Shown: positions 1 through 10,024 of the stretch, piece by piece
Layout: every line of letters starts with the position of its first letter
Numbering within the stretch: position 1 is the first letter of the stretch
From: Geomonas anaerohicana
GTDB taxonomy: Bacteria > Desulfobacterota > Desulfuromonadia > Geobacterales > Geobacteraceae
Assembly (NCBI RefSeq): GCF_016458305.1
Contig: NZ_JAEMHL010000002.1
Span: forward strand, 1 to 64,000
DNA: 64,000 bases
Direction: 5' to 3'
Notes under the pieces: generated by a model
Databases searched by the model: none
Seen by the model: only the letters and a program-made list of their open reading frames with translations
Told to the model about the DNA's origin: nothing
Made by a program: the position numbers and the translations under genes

Positions 1-582
1 GACGTGAAGGAGAACGCGGAGAGCGTGTTCACGGTGCACGTGAGCCAGGCGCTGACCGACGACCTGACGGTTCATCTCTCCAACGGCGCGGACGTGGTCA
101 TCAAGGCCGGCGACACCTCGGCCGACTACCATGTTGCCGCACAGGGCGATGACGTGTACGTCGATCCGGGCCAGGTGCAGCTCTCCATCGCCACCGCCGA
201 GGTGGCCGGCAAGACCTTCGAGGACCTGCAGATCGACCACGGTGTGGTCACCTCGCACATAACCGACACCATCGACACGGTCAACGTGAGCATGACGACA
301 TCGGACGTGAAGGAGAACGCGGAGAGCGTGTTCACGGTGCACGTGAGCCAGGCGCTGACCGACGACCTGACGGTTCATCTCTCCAACGGCGCGGACGTGG
401 TCATCAAGGCGGGCGACACCTCCGCCGACTACCATGTTGCCGCACAGGGCGATGACGTGTACGTCGATCCGGGCCAGGTGCAGCTCTCCATCGCCACCGC
501 CGAGGTGGCCGGCAAGACCTTCGAGGACCTGCAGATCGACCACGGTGTGGTCACCTCGCACATAACCGACACCGTCGATACC
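1..582 (+). repeat. 303-bp in-frame tandem duplication inside the adhesin gene
   Basis: The sequence starting GACGTGAAGGAGAACGCGG at position 1 recurs at 304, giving an exact period of 303 bp (101 codons). The second copy runs to about 582 with only scattered synonymous changes (for example AAGGCC/AAGGCG and TCG/TCC). More copies may lie upstream of the window. Near identity at DNA level means recent duplication or ongoing gene conversion. Confidence 0.95.
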
Positions 583-2487
583 ACTGCAGTACACATCAGC
601 ACCACAAACATCGGGGAGCATGATGCAGGAGCGACCTTCAACATCCACCTGGATAACGTTCCGATTGGGTCCGCTACTGCTACGGTTGATGTTTATGATG
701 CTTACACCGGTCTGACTACGACCCACACCGTCGTTATCAACGCTTCCGGCAACGGGTCGCTCTTCGTACCGTTGTCCAACCCCGCTGATGAAAGCATCAC
801 CGCCACGGTAACCGCCATAAACGGCGGCAGCTATGAGGCGACCAGCGTCCTCGGCGCCACCGCTACTGCCAGCATCGACCACGACGTCACGCTCACCCCT
901 GTCGGCGTCTCGGTCAACGAGGCCAACCTGTCGGACGGTTCGGCCCCTGCCGCCGCTGCCCTGACGCAGACCGGATCGCTCTCGATTACCGCTCTGGACG
1001 GCGTCAGCACCGTCCACATCGGCAACACGGATATCTCCATCAGCGCGCTGCATAACCTCGGTTCCACCGGTCCGATCTCCATCGACGGAGTAACCTACGG
1101 CCACATGGAGGTCACCGGCTACACCGACACCGCTACCGGCGGCACTCTCCAGTACAGCTTCACGCTCAGCGATAACGTGCTGACCCCGCCCGCCAGCGTA
1201 GAGAGCTACCTGGAGCAGGTCTCGGTCAGCGTCACCGATGCCAACGGCAGTGTTGCCAACTCCAACCTCGGTATCACCATCGTGGACGATCACCCGACCT
1301 TCACCATGATCGACCATGCCATCGTCGGCAATGAGAACAGCTCCACCGCCGGCGTACTCTACGGCAACCACGACATCAACTTCGGTGCCGATCAGGTCGG
1401 CTCGATCAACGTGGTCGGCGATTCCCTGGCCGGCAAACTGAGCTACGAGTACACCACTCATGCCGACGGCTCGGTCACCGCGGCGGCCTACTCCAGCACC
1501 AGCCATACGGCCGCCAACCACTTCTTCGACCTGACCATCAACACCGACGGCACTTATGCCTTCGACATGGTCAACGCCCGCGCCACCTTTGCTTCAGGCA
1601 ACATCAGCCTGCTCAACGTGAACGGTGGGGCGGCCACCAACAGCTTCGTGCTCAACGATGCAACCTTCAACGCCGTCGACACCAACCACAACGGGTCCAT
1701 CGGCAACGCGGAACAGCTGAAGCCGACCTCGGTAGGCTTTGGTGTCGGCAACGGCAACGTGGACGTGGGCGAGCAGTTCAACGTTACGTTCGCAAGCGGC
1801 ATTGCCGTCGACACCATCTCGCTCTACGGCAAGGTTCAGGGGGGTGGTGCACTGGCCATGTCCTACGTTACGAACTACCTCAACCCCGACGGCTCCGCGG
1901 GGCATGATACCGGCTCCGTAACGCTTGGCAGCAATGGCGAGATGCATTTCGACCCGCTGCACGACTTCACCTCCATTACTTTCACGGTCACTACCGGCAG
2001 CGGCAAGCTGGACAGCTTCTCCTACACCGAGCGGCTGATCCCCAACGACGAGACCCTGCACTTCCAGGTCTCGGCAACCGATGGCGACGGCGACCCGACC
2101 GGAAACCACAACCTGGATGTCACGCTGCTCGGTGTCCACTCCGCTAGTTACGTGATAACCGGTACCGGCGGCAATGATGCCATGGTGGGCACTTCGGGCA
2201 ACGACATCTTCTCGACCGGCGCCGGCCATGACACCATCATGGCGACCAAGGGGAACGATCACGTTACCGACTTCAATGTCGACCATGACACGCTCGACAT
2301 CAGCAGCCTGGTAGCCAATGCCACCCAGAGCAACCTTGTGACGGGCAACGACGGGGCGAACCACCTGAAGATCACCATCCTCGATAATGCGCACCAGGCA
2401 GTCGGCAGCGTGACCTTCGACAACATCGCGTCCAACGACACGACCTCGATCAACACCCTGCTGGACGAAGTCAAAACTCACCACTGA
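1..2487 (+). CDS. Large repeat adhesin, type I secretion type (5' partial)
   Basis: The frame is open at the window start, so this is the C-terminal 828 residues of a longer protein. Residues 1-101 and 102-194 are two nearly identical immunoglobulin-like units beginning DVKENAESVF; a third, divergent unit follows (about 195-300). The middle is rich in Thr, Asp, Gly and Asn with beta-rich VCBS/T1SS-143-like sequence. Near residues 722-747 lie RTX-like Ca2+-binding stretches (GGNDAM, SGNDIF, GHDTI), followed by a C-terminal region typical of type I secreted adhesins. Almost no Cys is present, as expected for RTX/LapA-like surface proteins. Its likely role is Ca2+-dependent attachment or biofilm formation after export by a type I ABC system; no secretion gene is visible here. 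Family assignment is confident, the ligand is unknown. Confidence 0.85.
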   Translation, partial: DVKENAESVFTVHVSQALTDDLTVHLSNGADVVIKAGDTSADYHVAAQGDDVYVDPGQVQLSIATAEVAGKTFEDLQIDHGVVTSHITDTIDTVNVSMTTSDVKENAESVFTVHVSQALTDDLTVHLSNGADVVIKAGDTSADYHVAAQGDDVYVDPGQVQLSIATAEVAGKTFEDLQIDHGVVTSHITDTVDTTAVHISTTNIGEHDAGATFNIHLDNVPIGSATATVDVYDAYTGLTTTHTVVINASGNGSLFVPLSNPADESITATVTAINGGSYEATSVLGATATASIDHDVTLTPVGVSVNEANLSDGSAPAAAALTQTGSLSITALDGVSTVHIGNTDISISALHNLGSTGPISIDGVTYGHMEVTGYTDTATGGTLQYSFTLSDNVLTPPASVESYLEQVSVSVTDANGSVANSNLGITIVDDHPTFTMIDHAIVGNENSSTAGVLYGNHDINFGADQVGSINVVGDSLAGKLSYEYTTHADGSVTAAAYSSTSHTAANHFFDLTINTDGTYAFDMVNARATFASGNISLLNVNGGAATNSFVLNDATFNAVDTNHNGSIGNAEQLKPTSVGFGVGNGNVDVGEQFNVTFASGIAVDTISLYGKVQGGGALAMSYVTNYLNPDGSAGHDTGSVTLGSNGEMHFDPLHDFTSITFTVTTGSGKLDSFSYTERLIPNDETLHFQVSATDGDGDPTGNHNLDVTLLGVHSASYVITGTGGNDAMVGTSGNDIFSTGAGHDTIMATKGNDHVTDFNVDHDTLDISSLVANATQSNLVTGNDGANHLKITILDNAHQAVGSVTFDNIASNDTTSINTLLDEVKTHH

Positions 2488-2512
2488 TACTGTCTCATAG
2501 CGGCGACAGCGA

Positions 2513-2547
2513 CCTGCTGCGGAAGCCTCTTCCGCAGCAGGTTTTTT
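2513..2547 (+). terminator. Rho-independent terminator of the adhesin gene
   Basis: A 13-bp perfect stem (CCTGCTGCGGAAG / CTTCCGCAGCAGG) with a 3-nt CCT loop is followed by six T. It lies 26 bp after the adhesin stop codon and separates it from gspA. Confidence 0.9.
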
Positions 2548-2676
2548 GTTGTTAGCCTTGATGGCCATTCATTCAATGCAGCAGGATTCCCTTGACACTC
2601 CCGCCGCAAAAAACTATAGCTATAACCTCCACTTCACCCAACCTTCTCCCGCCCTGGCCGGGCAAAACGGGGAAAC

Positions 2677-4338
2677 ATGTACTGGGAATCTTTCGGCTTT
2701 AAAGAAGCACCTTTTGCACTTACTCCTAACCCGTCTTTCCTGTTCCTGAGCGCTCCGCATCAGGAGGCTTTCGCGCACCTGCTCTTCGCCATCGAAAACC
2801 GCGCCGGGTTCATCGAACTCTCCGGCGAGGTCGGTACCGGCAAGACCACCATCGTGCGCACCCTGTTGAACCAGCTCGACCCGCAAACCCACCGCACCGC
2901 GCTGATCTTCAACCCGATCCTCTCTCCGCTTGGCTTCATGAAAGAGGTGAACGCGGAGTTCGGCCTCCCCACGGAAGGGAACGAGATCCGCGACCTGCAT
3001 GCGGCCCTCAACGCCTACCTGCTCGAGGAGAACCGAGCCGGCCACACGGTGGTGCTGGTCATAGACGAGGCCCAGAACCTCTCGGTGGAGGTGCTGGAGC
3101 ACGTGCGGCTCATCTCCAACCTGGAGACCGAGAGCGACAAGCTGATCCAGATCGTGCTGGTAGGACAGCCGGAGCTGAACGCGCTTCTGGCCCGGGACGA
3201 GTTGCGGCAACTCGATCAGCGCATCACGGTGCGCTACCACTTAAAGCCGATGTGCTTCGAGGACACCTGCGCCTACATCCGGCACCGGATCCGGTTCGCC
3301 GCCGACGGCCGCGAACCGCTGACCTTCTCTCCCGGCGCCTTCAAGCGCATCTTCAAGTTTTCTGGCGGCCTGCCGCGCTTGATCAACGGGGTCTGCGACC
3401 GCGCCCTGCTGCTCGCCTACACGCGCGAGTGCAAGGACGTCACCCCGGCCATGGCGGCGCTCGCCATTGCCGACCTGCGCAAGGATGCGCCGCGCCGCAA
3501 ACGTGCATCGCAGGTGAGGGTGCTGTCGGCGGCCCTGGTGCTGTGCGTGATCATCATTGCCGGCTTCTCCGCGGTCTCGTTTCATCTCCTGCCTGGGCAG
3601 AAGCAGGAGAGCAAAGAGGTTAAGGAGGTTAAGGAGACGGTCCCAACGGGAGCGAAGCTGCCCCCGTGGTCGGCCGAGGCCGCGCGCCAGGCGATCGCGG
3701 CCCAGCCGGAGCAGGACAACCTGTATGCGGCTGTGAACGCGGTATTAGGGGCATGGCGGGTCCAGCGGGTGGAGCCGGTGCGGGGACAGCCGGCAAACCT
3801 GCGCACCTTGGTGAAAGAGCGCGCCCTTGTTGCCTCCAAGTTCTCCTCCAACATCGAGCTCCTGGGGCGGTTGGACGCCCCCGCGCTGCTCCACATCGTG
3901 CTGCCGGGGGGCACTGAGCGGTTGGTGGCCCTGGTGGGGGTGGACAAGGACGAGGTCGAAGTCGTACCGCAGGTCTCCGGGCGCACCAAGCTCACCCGCG
4001 CCGAACTGGCGCAGCTTTGGAGCGGCGGGACCACCGTCCTCTGGAAGGACTTCCACGGTATCGCCTCTCGCACCAAGGGGGCGGAGAAGGCCGCCGCTAC
4101 CAAGTCACTGCAGGGGCTTTTGAAACAGGTGGGATGCTACGACGGCCCCCTGGACGGCAAGCTCAGCGAGCCCACCAAGGCGGGACTCGCCGAATTCCAG
4201 CGCCGGGAGCAGTTGATGGCGGACGGGAAGGTGGGGGCGCAGACACTGATGCTCCTTTATCGCCGGGCCGGCGGCTACTTCCCGCCCGGACTGGCGCGGG
4301 TGCAGGGCGCGGATAGCAAGCAGACGGGACGGATGTGA
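2677..4338 (+). CDS. gspA: ExeA/GspA-type AAA ATPase with peptidoglycan-binding domain
   Basis: 553 residues. The N-terminus (MYWESFGFKEAPFALTPNP) is the classic ExeA opening. Walker A GEVGTGKTT lies near residues 49-57 and Walker B VVLVIDEAQ near 123. One membrane segment follows at about 285-305, and a periplasmic part ends in a PG_binding_1-like domain (about 470-540, with QVGCYDGPLDGKLSEPT). ExeA proteins use ATP and peptidoglycan binding to help place the type II secretin or other envelope machines. The next gene, one base away, encodes a GspB-type partner, which supports the call. No other type II secretion genes are in the window, so what machine it serves is open. Start chosen at the ATG that gives the family N-terminus. 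Confidence 0.88.
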   Translation: MYWESFGFKEAPFALTPNPSFLFLSAPHQEAFAHLLFAIENRAGFIELSGEVGTGKTTIVRTLLNQLDPQTHRTALIFNPILSPLGFMKEVNAEFGLPTEGNEIRDLHAALNAYLLEENRAGHTVVLVIDEAQNLSVEVLEHVRLISNLETESDKLIQIVLVGQPELNALLARDELRQLDQRITVRYHLKPMCFEDTCAYIRHRIRFAADGREPLTFSPGAFKRIFKFSGGLPRLINGVCDRALLLAYTRECKDVTPAMAALAIADLRKDAPRRKRASQVRVLSAALVLCVIIIAGFSAVSFHLLPGQKQESKEVKEVKETVPTGAKLPPWSAEAARQAIAAQPEQDNLYAAVNAVLGAWRVQRVEPVRGQPANLRTLVKERALVASKFSSNIELLGRLDAPALLHIVLPGGTERLVALVGVDKDEVEVVPQVSGRTKLTRAELAQLWSGGTTVLWKDFHGIASRTKGAEKAAATKSLQGLLKQVGCYDGPLDGKLSEPTKAGLAEFQRREQLMADGKVGAQTLMLLYRRAGGYFPPGLARVQGADSKQTGRM

Positions 4339-4339
4339 C

Positions 4340-5053
4340 ATGAGCCTGATACTCGATGCATTGAGAAAAATGGAACAGGAGCGCAGGAGCAGGCGCGGTG
4401 GCGACCATGACCTGCGCCCCGAGGTGCTGCGCTACCGCCTGGCCGCCCAGCCCAAGGAGCCGCGCCGCTACCCGGTGGCAGTGATCGCGGGCGTCGTGCT
4501 GCTTATGGCCGGCGTGGGCGCCGGGTTCCTGCTCAAAGGGCATGCCCCGCAACCGGCAGCCGAAGCCCCCGCCGCCCCCCCACCGCAGGCACCCGTCGCT
4601 GCGATACCGCCGGCCCCAGCGGCGCCGGCCGCAGTGGCGTCCCCGGTGACAACCGCCCCGGTCGCGTCGCCGGTGCCGACCCCCGTTCCAGCTGCCGCGC
4701 CGCCGGTAGCACCGGTCGTTTCCGCTCAAGCTTCGGCCGCAGTTCCCCAGCCGGTGGCGCACCCCTCGCGCAAAGCTGCCCGCGCTGCCGCGGCCCAGTC
4801 CGCGCCGTCCGACGCGCCACAGGGCGCAGTCCAGGAACCCGCCGTCGCAGGCGGCGCGCAGGACATCACCATATCCGGCATCGCCTACCAGGACGAACGG
4901 CGTATGAGGCGGGCGGTCCTAAACGGCATGCTGGTCGGTGAGGGTGCCGAAGTAGGCGGCGCCCGCGTGCTCGAGATCAAGGAAACGAAGGTGAAGCTGT
5001 CGCGCGGCGGCCGCGTCTTCGAGATTCCCTTCTCTTCGGGGCAATCCCGTTAA
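4340..5053 (+). CDS. gspB: GspB/ExeB-like general secretion pathway protein B
   Basis: 237 residues. The N-terminal MSLILDALRKMEQERRSRR is characteristic of GspB proteins. One membrane helix lies around residues 54-75 and a long Ala/Pro-rich periplasmic linker spans about 77-170. The C-terminal T2SSB-type domain contains ISGIAYQDERRMRRAVLNG and ends VFEIPFS. GspB partners GspA/ExeA in the inner membrane and periplasm to assemble or position the secretin. The start codon lies one base after the gspA stop, so the two are translationally coupled. The linker has low complexity and very high GC, which is expected of such linkers. Confidence 0.88.
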   Translation: MSLILDALRKMEQERRSRRGGDHDLRPEVLRYRLAAQPKEPRRYPVAVIAGVVLLMAGVGAGFLLKGHAPQPAAEAPAAPPPQAPVAAIPPAPAAPAAVASPVTTAPVASPVPTPVPAAAPPVAPVVSAQASAAVPQPVAHPSRKAARAAAAQSAPSDAPQGAVQEPAVAGGAQDITISGIAYQDERRMRRAVLNGMLVGEGAEVGGARVLEIKETKVKLSRGGRVFEIPFSSGQSR

Positions 5054-5140
5054 AACCTGACATGTACCGGCCGAAGCCCTGGTAGCGTTCCGGCCTGCCA
5101 TCCCTGTTCCCAATTCCCCAACGCACCACCGGGAGCCCCG

Positions 5141-7330
5141 ATGAAAGAAAGATCACCTGCTGAGCACCCGGTTGAAAGGATCGCCGGCTCGCTGGAGAGG
5201 GTTACCTTCCACAGCGAGGAGACGGGCTTTTGCGTGCTGCGGGTGAAGGTTGCCGGGCACCGCGAGCTGGTGACGGTGACCGGCAGCGCCGCTACGGTGA
5301 CTCCGGGCGAGTTCCTTGAGTGCACCGGCTCCTGGCACAACGACCGCACCCACGGCATGCAGTTCAAGGCGGAGCACCTGAAGGTGGTGCCCCCCACGAC
5401 TCTGGAGGGGATCGAGAAGTACCTCGGTTCCGGCATGGTGCACGGCATCGGCCACCACTTCGCCAAGGTGCTGGTGCAGGCCTTCCGCGAGGAGGTCTTC
5501 GACGTCATCGAGAACCGGCCGGAACGCCTTTTGGAACTCCCCGGCATCGGCCGCAAGCGCATGGAATCGGTGGCGAGCGCCTGGGTGGAGCAAAAGGCGA
5601 TCCGCGAGATCATGGTCTTTTTGCAGAGTAACGGCTTGGGGACTGCGCGCGCCGTGCGCATCTACAAGTGCTACGGCAACGAGGCGATCTTCAAGGTTAC
5701 CGAGAACCCGTACCGGCTCGCCCTCGACATCCAGGGGATCGGCTTCAAGACCGCCGACGCCCTGGCCGCTAACCTCGGCATCGCCCGAGACTCCCTGATC
5801 CGGGCGCAGGCCGGCGTGAGGCACGTGCTGCAGGAACTCTCCGGGAGCGGGCACTGCGCTGCCGCCCGGGCTGAACTGGTGCAGAGCGCCGCCTCCCTGT
5901 TGGACATCCCCCCTGCCATCATCGAAGCCGCCATCGACGCGGAGATCGCCGAGCAGAACCTGGTCGCCGAACCGATCGGCGGACGCCCCTGCCTGTTCCT
6001 CACGCCGTTGCACCGCGCCGAAGAGGGCGTCGCCGCCAGCCTGTCGCGTCTCGCCGGAGGTGAGCCGCCGTGGCGTGGCGTGGTCGCCGAAGAAGCCATC
6101 CCCTGGGCGGAGAGCCACAACGGCATCACCCTTTCCGAGTCGCAGCGCGACGCGATCCGGCTCGCCCTGAAGAACAAGGTGGTCGTGGTCACCGGCGGCC
6201 CCGGGGTGGGCAAGACCACGCTGGTGAACAGCATCCTGGCCATCATCCGTTCACAGCACCTCAAGGTGACCTTGTGCGCCCCGACCGGTCGGGCGGCCAA
6301 GCGGCTCACCGAATCCACCGGGCTCGAGGCGAAGACCATCCACCGCCTGCTGGAGTTCGACCCGCAGACTTTCGGCTTCAAGCGCGACCGGGACAACCCG
6401 CTCACCACCGACCTCCTGGTGATGGACGAGGCCTCCATGGTGGATGTGGTGCTGATGCACAAGCTCCTCCCCGCCGTCCCGGACCACGCCGGGCTGATCA
6501 TCGTGGGGGACGTGGACCAACTCCCCTCGGTCGGCCCCGGCTGCGTCCTCGCCGACATCATCGACTCCGGCGCCGTCGCCACCGTGCGCCTCACCGAGAT
6601 ATTCCGCCAGGCCGCGGGCTCCAGGATCATCGTCAACGCCCACCGCATTAACCGCGGGGAACTGCCGCTGCAGGACGAGGGGAAGGAACTGGCCGACTTC
6701 TACTTCATCCCGGCGGCGAGCGCCGAGGACATCCACGGCAAGCTGCTCCAGGTGATCACCGAGCGCATCCCCAAACGTTTCGGCTTCGACCCGGTGCGCG
6801 ACATCCAGGTGCTCACCCCCATGAACCGCGGCGGGCTGGGCACCGCGTCGCTCAACGCGGAGCTGCAGGGGGTGCTGAACGGCAAGGCGGAACCACGGGT
6901 GACCCGCTTCGGCACCGGCTTCGCGCCGGGGGACAAGGTGATCCAGACGGTGAACAACTACGAGAAGGAAGTCTTCAACGGCGACATCGGCCGGATCGTG
7001 GAGGTGCGCCAGGAGGAGGGGACGCTCAGCGTCGATTTCGACGAGCGCCTGGTGGAATATCAGTTCGGCGAACTGGACGAGGTGAGCCTCGCCTACGCCA
7101 CCAGCATCCACAAGAGCCAGGGATCCGAGTACACGGCGGTGGTGATCCCGCTCTCCATGCAGCACTACACCATGCTGGAGCGCAACCTGATCTACACAGC
7201 GGTCACCCGTGGGAAGAAACTGGTGGTGGTGATCGGTGAGCCCAAGGCGCTGGCCATGGCGGTGCGGACCAACAAATCGCAGCGCAGGATGACCGACCTG
7301 GCGCGCAGGATCAGCAGCGCACCGGCGTGA
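5141..7330 (+). CDS. recD2: RecD2-type ATP-dependent DNA helicase
   Basis: 729 residues, the normal size for RecD2. Order seen: N-terminal OB-like region, helix-hairpin-helix region (ELPGIGRKR near residue 128), Walker [10 protein letters not shown] near 351-359, DEAS motif II near 430, and a C-terminal UvrD-like motif with [12 protein letters not shown] and YTAVTRG (motif VI). RecD2 is a 5'-3' superfamily 1B helicase that acts outside RecBCD in DNA repair and replication stress. No recB or recC is nearby, in keeping with RecD2 rather than RecD. A GGGAG sequence precedes the ATG. Confidence 0.93.
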   Translation: MKERSPAEHPVERIAGSLERVTFHSEETGFCVLRVKVAGHRELVTVTGSAATVTPGEFLECTGSWHNDRTHGMQFKAEHLKVVPPTTLEGIEKYLGSGMVHGIGHHFAKVLVQAFREEVFDVIENRPERLLELPGIGRKRMESVASAWVEQKAIREIMVFLQSNGLGTARAVRIYKCYGNEAIFKVTENPYRLALDIQGIGFKTADALAANLGIARDSLIRAQAGVRHVLQELSGSGHCAAARAELVQSAASLLDIPPAIIEAAIDAEIAEQNLVAEPIGGRPCLFLTPLHRAEEGVAASLSRLAGGEPPWRGVVAEEAIPWAESHNGITLSESQRDAIRLALKNKVVVVTGGPGVGKTTLVNSILAIIRSQHLKVTLCAPTGRAAKRLTESTGLEAKTIHRLLEFDPQTFGFKRDRDNPLTTDLLVMDEASMVDVVLMHKLLPAVPDHAGLIIVGDVDQLPSVGPGCVLADIIDSGAVATVRLTEIFRQAAGSRIIVNAHRINRGELPLQDEGKELADFYFIPAASAEDIHGKLLQVITERIPKRFGFDPVRDIQVLTPMNRGGLGTASLNAELQGVLNGKAEPRVTRFGTGFAPGDKVIQTVNNYEKEVFNGDIGRIVEVRQEEGTLSVDFDERLVEYQFGELDEVSLAYATSIHKSQGSEYTAVVIPLSMQHYTMLERNLIYTAVTRGKKLVVVIGEPKALAMAVRTNKSQRRMTDLARRISSAPA

Positions 7331-7370
7331 GCTCCGTGACGATGAACAGCAAGATCCAGAGGAGGACGTG

Positions 7371-8072
7371 ATGAAGACCATCGGCATGATCGGGGGGCTG
7401 GGACCCGAGTCCACCGTCGACTACTACCAGCGCATCATCGAGGCGTTTCGTGTGCCGGGGAGCCTGGCCGCACCGGAGATGGTGATCTACAGCGTGAGCC
7501 TGCAGGAGGTAATGGACCTCGCCGCCAAGCGCGAGTGGAACCACCTCGTCTACCTGCTGGTCCAGAAGGTGCGGGCGCTGCACAAGGCGGGTGCCGACTT
7601 CGCCATCATCACCGCCAACACCCCGCACGTGGTCTTCGACGAGGTCCAGGCCAAGTCGCCCATCCCGCTCATCAGCATCGTCGCCGCCACCTGCGACAAG
7701 GCGAAGGAACTGGGTGTGAAGAAAGTCGGTCTTTTAGGCACAAGGTTCACCATGGAAGAGAACTTCTTCGCGCCTCCCTTCGCGGCCGCGGGTATCTCAG
7801 TGGTGGTTCCCTCTGCCGATGATCAGCACTACATCCACGACAAGCTGATGACCGAGATAGAACTGGGCATCATCAAGGACGATACCAGGAAAGGGTTGAT
7901 CGACATCATCGCCCGGCTGGTAGCAGACGAGCAGGTGGAGGCTATTATTCTCGGCTGCACCGAATTGCCGCTGATACTCAAAGACGGTGACTTCGACACC
8001 ACCTTCCTCAATACCACGGCCATCCACGTCGAAAGTGTCGTGCGCTATTGCAGGGAAGGGAGGACGTGGTAA
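7371..8072 (+). CDS. Aspartate/glutamate racemase family protein
   Basis: 233 residues. The N-terminus GMIGGLGPESTVDYYQ and the two active-site neighbourhoods, ITANTPH near residue 82 (Asn-Thr with Thr replacing the first Cys) and LGCTELP near residue 194 (second Cys), are typical of the amino-acid racemase/amidase superfamily. The first catalytic Cys is not obvious: the usual ANTxH context is present but lacks Cys, so the reaction may differ from a classical two-Cys racemase. An AGAGGAGG ribosome-binding site at 7358-7365 is correctly spaced from the ATG at 7371; an in-frame GTG at 7368 is less well placed. Substrate unknown. Confidence 0.8.
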   Translation: MKTIGMIGGLGPESTVDYYQRIIEAFRVPGSLAAPEMVIYSVSLQEVMDLAAKREWNHLVYLLVQKVRALHKAGADFAIITANTPHVVFDEVQAKSPIPLISIVAATCDKAKELGVKKVGLLGTRFTMEENFFAPPFAAAGISVVVPSADDQHYIHDKLMTEIELGIIKDDTRKGLIDIIARLVADEQVEAIILGCTELPLILKDGDFDTTFLNTTAIHVESVVRYCREGRTW

Positions 8073-8105
8073 AAGGAGCAGGTCGGAAGTGACATAGGGG
8101 GGAGT

Positions 8106-8645
8106 ATGAAATCATTATTGATCCTGGCGCTGGTACTCATTGCCTCGACCTCGTTCGCCGGGGAGAAGAAAAAGACGACCAAGGATGCACCGACCTTGCA
8201 ATCCTTGCAGGAAAAGTGGGATGCCGATTCGTCACTGCTGAAGCTCGACTGCAGCGACAGCATGTGCGTGTACGGCGTCAAGGGCTCTGCGCAGATCGTT
8301 GATGCCGACAGCAACATCCGCTCGGCGTGGGTCGCCTTTCTCTATACCGACGCGGGGCGCAAGGCGCTCACCGGACCGCTGAAGGGGAGCTACTACAGCA
8401 AGGAAAAATGGAATATCAACTGCAACGAAGCGACCATGAACGTCTCCTCGGTGCACTACTACGACGCCAAGGGAAGCCCGATGAGTTCCTACGGCAACGA
8501 CGAGCAGTGGAGCGACATCGTACCCGGCAGCTTCGGAGAGACCGTCGCCGCCATCGTCTGCACCCTGGAGGACGACGGGGACGAGCAGGATAATCCCAGC
8601 AATGTGCCGGGCGAGTCGCCGCCCCAGGAAGGCACCCCACTGTAA
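8106..8645 (+). CDS. Secreted surface-adhesin-E-like protein
   Basis: 179 residues with a clear signal peptide (MKSLLILALVLIASTSFAG). The mature part has Cys pairs and the pattern YYSKEKW-NC-YYDAKGSPMSS-W-DIVPGSFGE-VC, which resembles the surface-adhesin protein E family (small exported proteins first described in Haemophilus). The last 25 residues are acidic and Pro/Ser-rich, probably disordered. A GGGGGGAG sequence lies just before the ATG. It precedes an MFS gene by 3 bp. Family call is from pattern memory; function in this host is unknown. Confidence 0.6.
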   Translation: MKSLLILALVLIASTSFAGEKKKTTKDAPTLQSLQEKWDADSSLLKLDCSDSMCVYGVKGSAQIVDADSNIRSAWVAFLYTDAGRKALTGPLKGSYYSKEKWNINCNEATMNVSSVHYYDAKGSPMSSYGNDEQWSDIVPGSFGETVAAIVCTLEDDGDEQDNPSNVPGESPPQEGTPL

Positions 8646-8648
8646 GCC

Positions 8649-9983
8649 ATGAGCCCCCTCTCCGGCATATCCCGCGCCAAGGTGCTGCTCCGGGCGCTGC
8701 GCTCCCGGAACTACCGCCTCTTCGTGGCGGGGCAGAGCGTCTCGCTGGTTGGCACCTGGATGCAGCAGGTCGCCATGAGTTGGCTCGTGTACCGGTTGAC
8801 CGACTCGGCGATGCTCCTCGGCGTGGTCGGCTTCACCAGCCAGGTCCCGACGTTCATCTTCGCGCCGGTTGCCGGTGTCTTCGCGGATCGCTGCAACCGG
8901 CGCCGCCTTTTGATGCTGACCCAGGCGCTCGCCATGGTTCAGGCCGGGCTCCTGGCTGCGGCGGTGATGCTCGGGGTGGTCCAGGTCTGGCACATCGTGG
9001 TGCTCAGCCTGGTGCTCGGTGTGGTGAACGCCTTCGACATACCGGTGCGCCAGTCTTTCGTGGTCGAGATGGTGACCGAGCGCGAGGACCTGGGCAACGC
9101 CATCGCGCTCAACTCCTCCATGGTCAATGCCGCCCGTCTGATCGGCCCGACCGTTGCCGGTCTGCTGGTCGCCACCGTCGGGGAGGGGATCTGCTTCCTC
9201 CTCAACAGCGCGAGTTATCTCGCGGTGCTCATGGCGCTGGCCGCCATGCGCATCGAGCCGCGGCCCGGCAAGGAGACGCCGCGGCGCCGCATCCACCATG
9301 AACTCAAGGAAGGTTTCCTCTACTCCTTCGGCTTCGGCCCCATCCGTAGCATCCTGCTGCTGGTCGCCCTTATGAGTCTAACCGGCATGCCGTACACCGT
9401 GCTGGTCCCGGTCTTTGCCAAGGACATCCTGCACGGCGGCGCGCACACCTTCGGCTTCCTGATGACCGCCGCCGGATGCGGTGCCCTGGTCGGCACCATC
9501 TACCTTGCCTCCCGCGGGACGGTCCTGGGCCTGGGCAAGGTGATTGTGTTCTCCACCTGTCTCTTCTCCGTCGGGGTCGCCGTCTTCGCCATCTCCAGCA
9601 GCATGACGCTTTCCCTGGCAGCACTGGTCGTTGCGGGGTTCGGTGCCATGACCCTGGTTGCGTCCTGCAACACCATCTTGCAGACCATCCTGGAGGAGGA
9701 CAAGCGGGGGAGGGTGATGAGCTTCTTCACCATGGCCTTCATGGGGATGGCCCCCTTCGGCAGCCTGGGAGCCGGCGCCATGACCAAGGTGGTCGGCCCA
9801 CGGATAACCCTGGTCATCGGCGCCTGCTGCTGCCTTGCAGGAGCGTTCGTCTTTGCAAAGAACCTCCCCCGCATCAGGCAGATGGTCCGCCCCATCTACG
9901 CCCGGATGGGGATCGTGAAAGAAGTCGCCCAAGGCATGGAAACCGCCGCCGAGCAGCCGCAGATGCCCAAGGAGAAGGAGTAG
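8649..9983 (+). CDS. MFS transporter (EntS/MFS_3-type exporter)
   Basis: 444 residues with about 12 predicted membrane helices. The N-terminal LRSRNYRLFVAGQSVSLVGTW and the loop FADRCNRRRLL (MFS motif A-like) match the EntS-like exporters that efflux siderophores or drugs. The start codon lies 3 bp after the previous stop and has no strong ribosome-binding site, suggesting coupling with the secreted protein gene. The final 40 residues are charged and cytoplasmic. Substrate cannot be inferred. Confidence 0.85.
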   Translation: MSPLSGISRAKVLLRALRSRNYRLFVAGQSVSLVGTWMQQVAMSWLVYRLTDSAMLLGVVGFTSQVPTFIFAPVAGVFADRCNRRRLLMLTQALAMVQAGLLAAAVMLGVVQVWHIVVLSLVLGVVNAFDIPVRQSFVVEMVTEREDLGNAIALNSSMVNAARLIGPTVAGLLVATVGEGICFLLNSASYLAVLMALAAMRIEPRPGKETPRRRIHHELKEGFLYSFGFGPIRSILLLVALMSLTGMPYTVLVPVFAKDILHGGAHTFGFLMTAAGCGALVGTIYLASRGTVLGLGKVIVFSTCLFSVGVAVFAISSSMTLSLAALVVAGFGAMTLVASCNTILQTILEEDKRGRVMSFFTMAFMGMAPFGSLGAGAMTKVVGPRITLVIGACCCLAGAFVFAKNLPRIRQMVRPIYARMGIVKEVAQGMETAAEQPQMPKEKE

Positions 9984-10024
9984 CCTGTTGCGCAACTTGA
10001 CCTTCTAGTGTCAATATTGGTACT

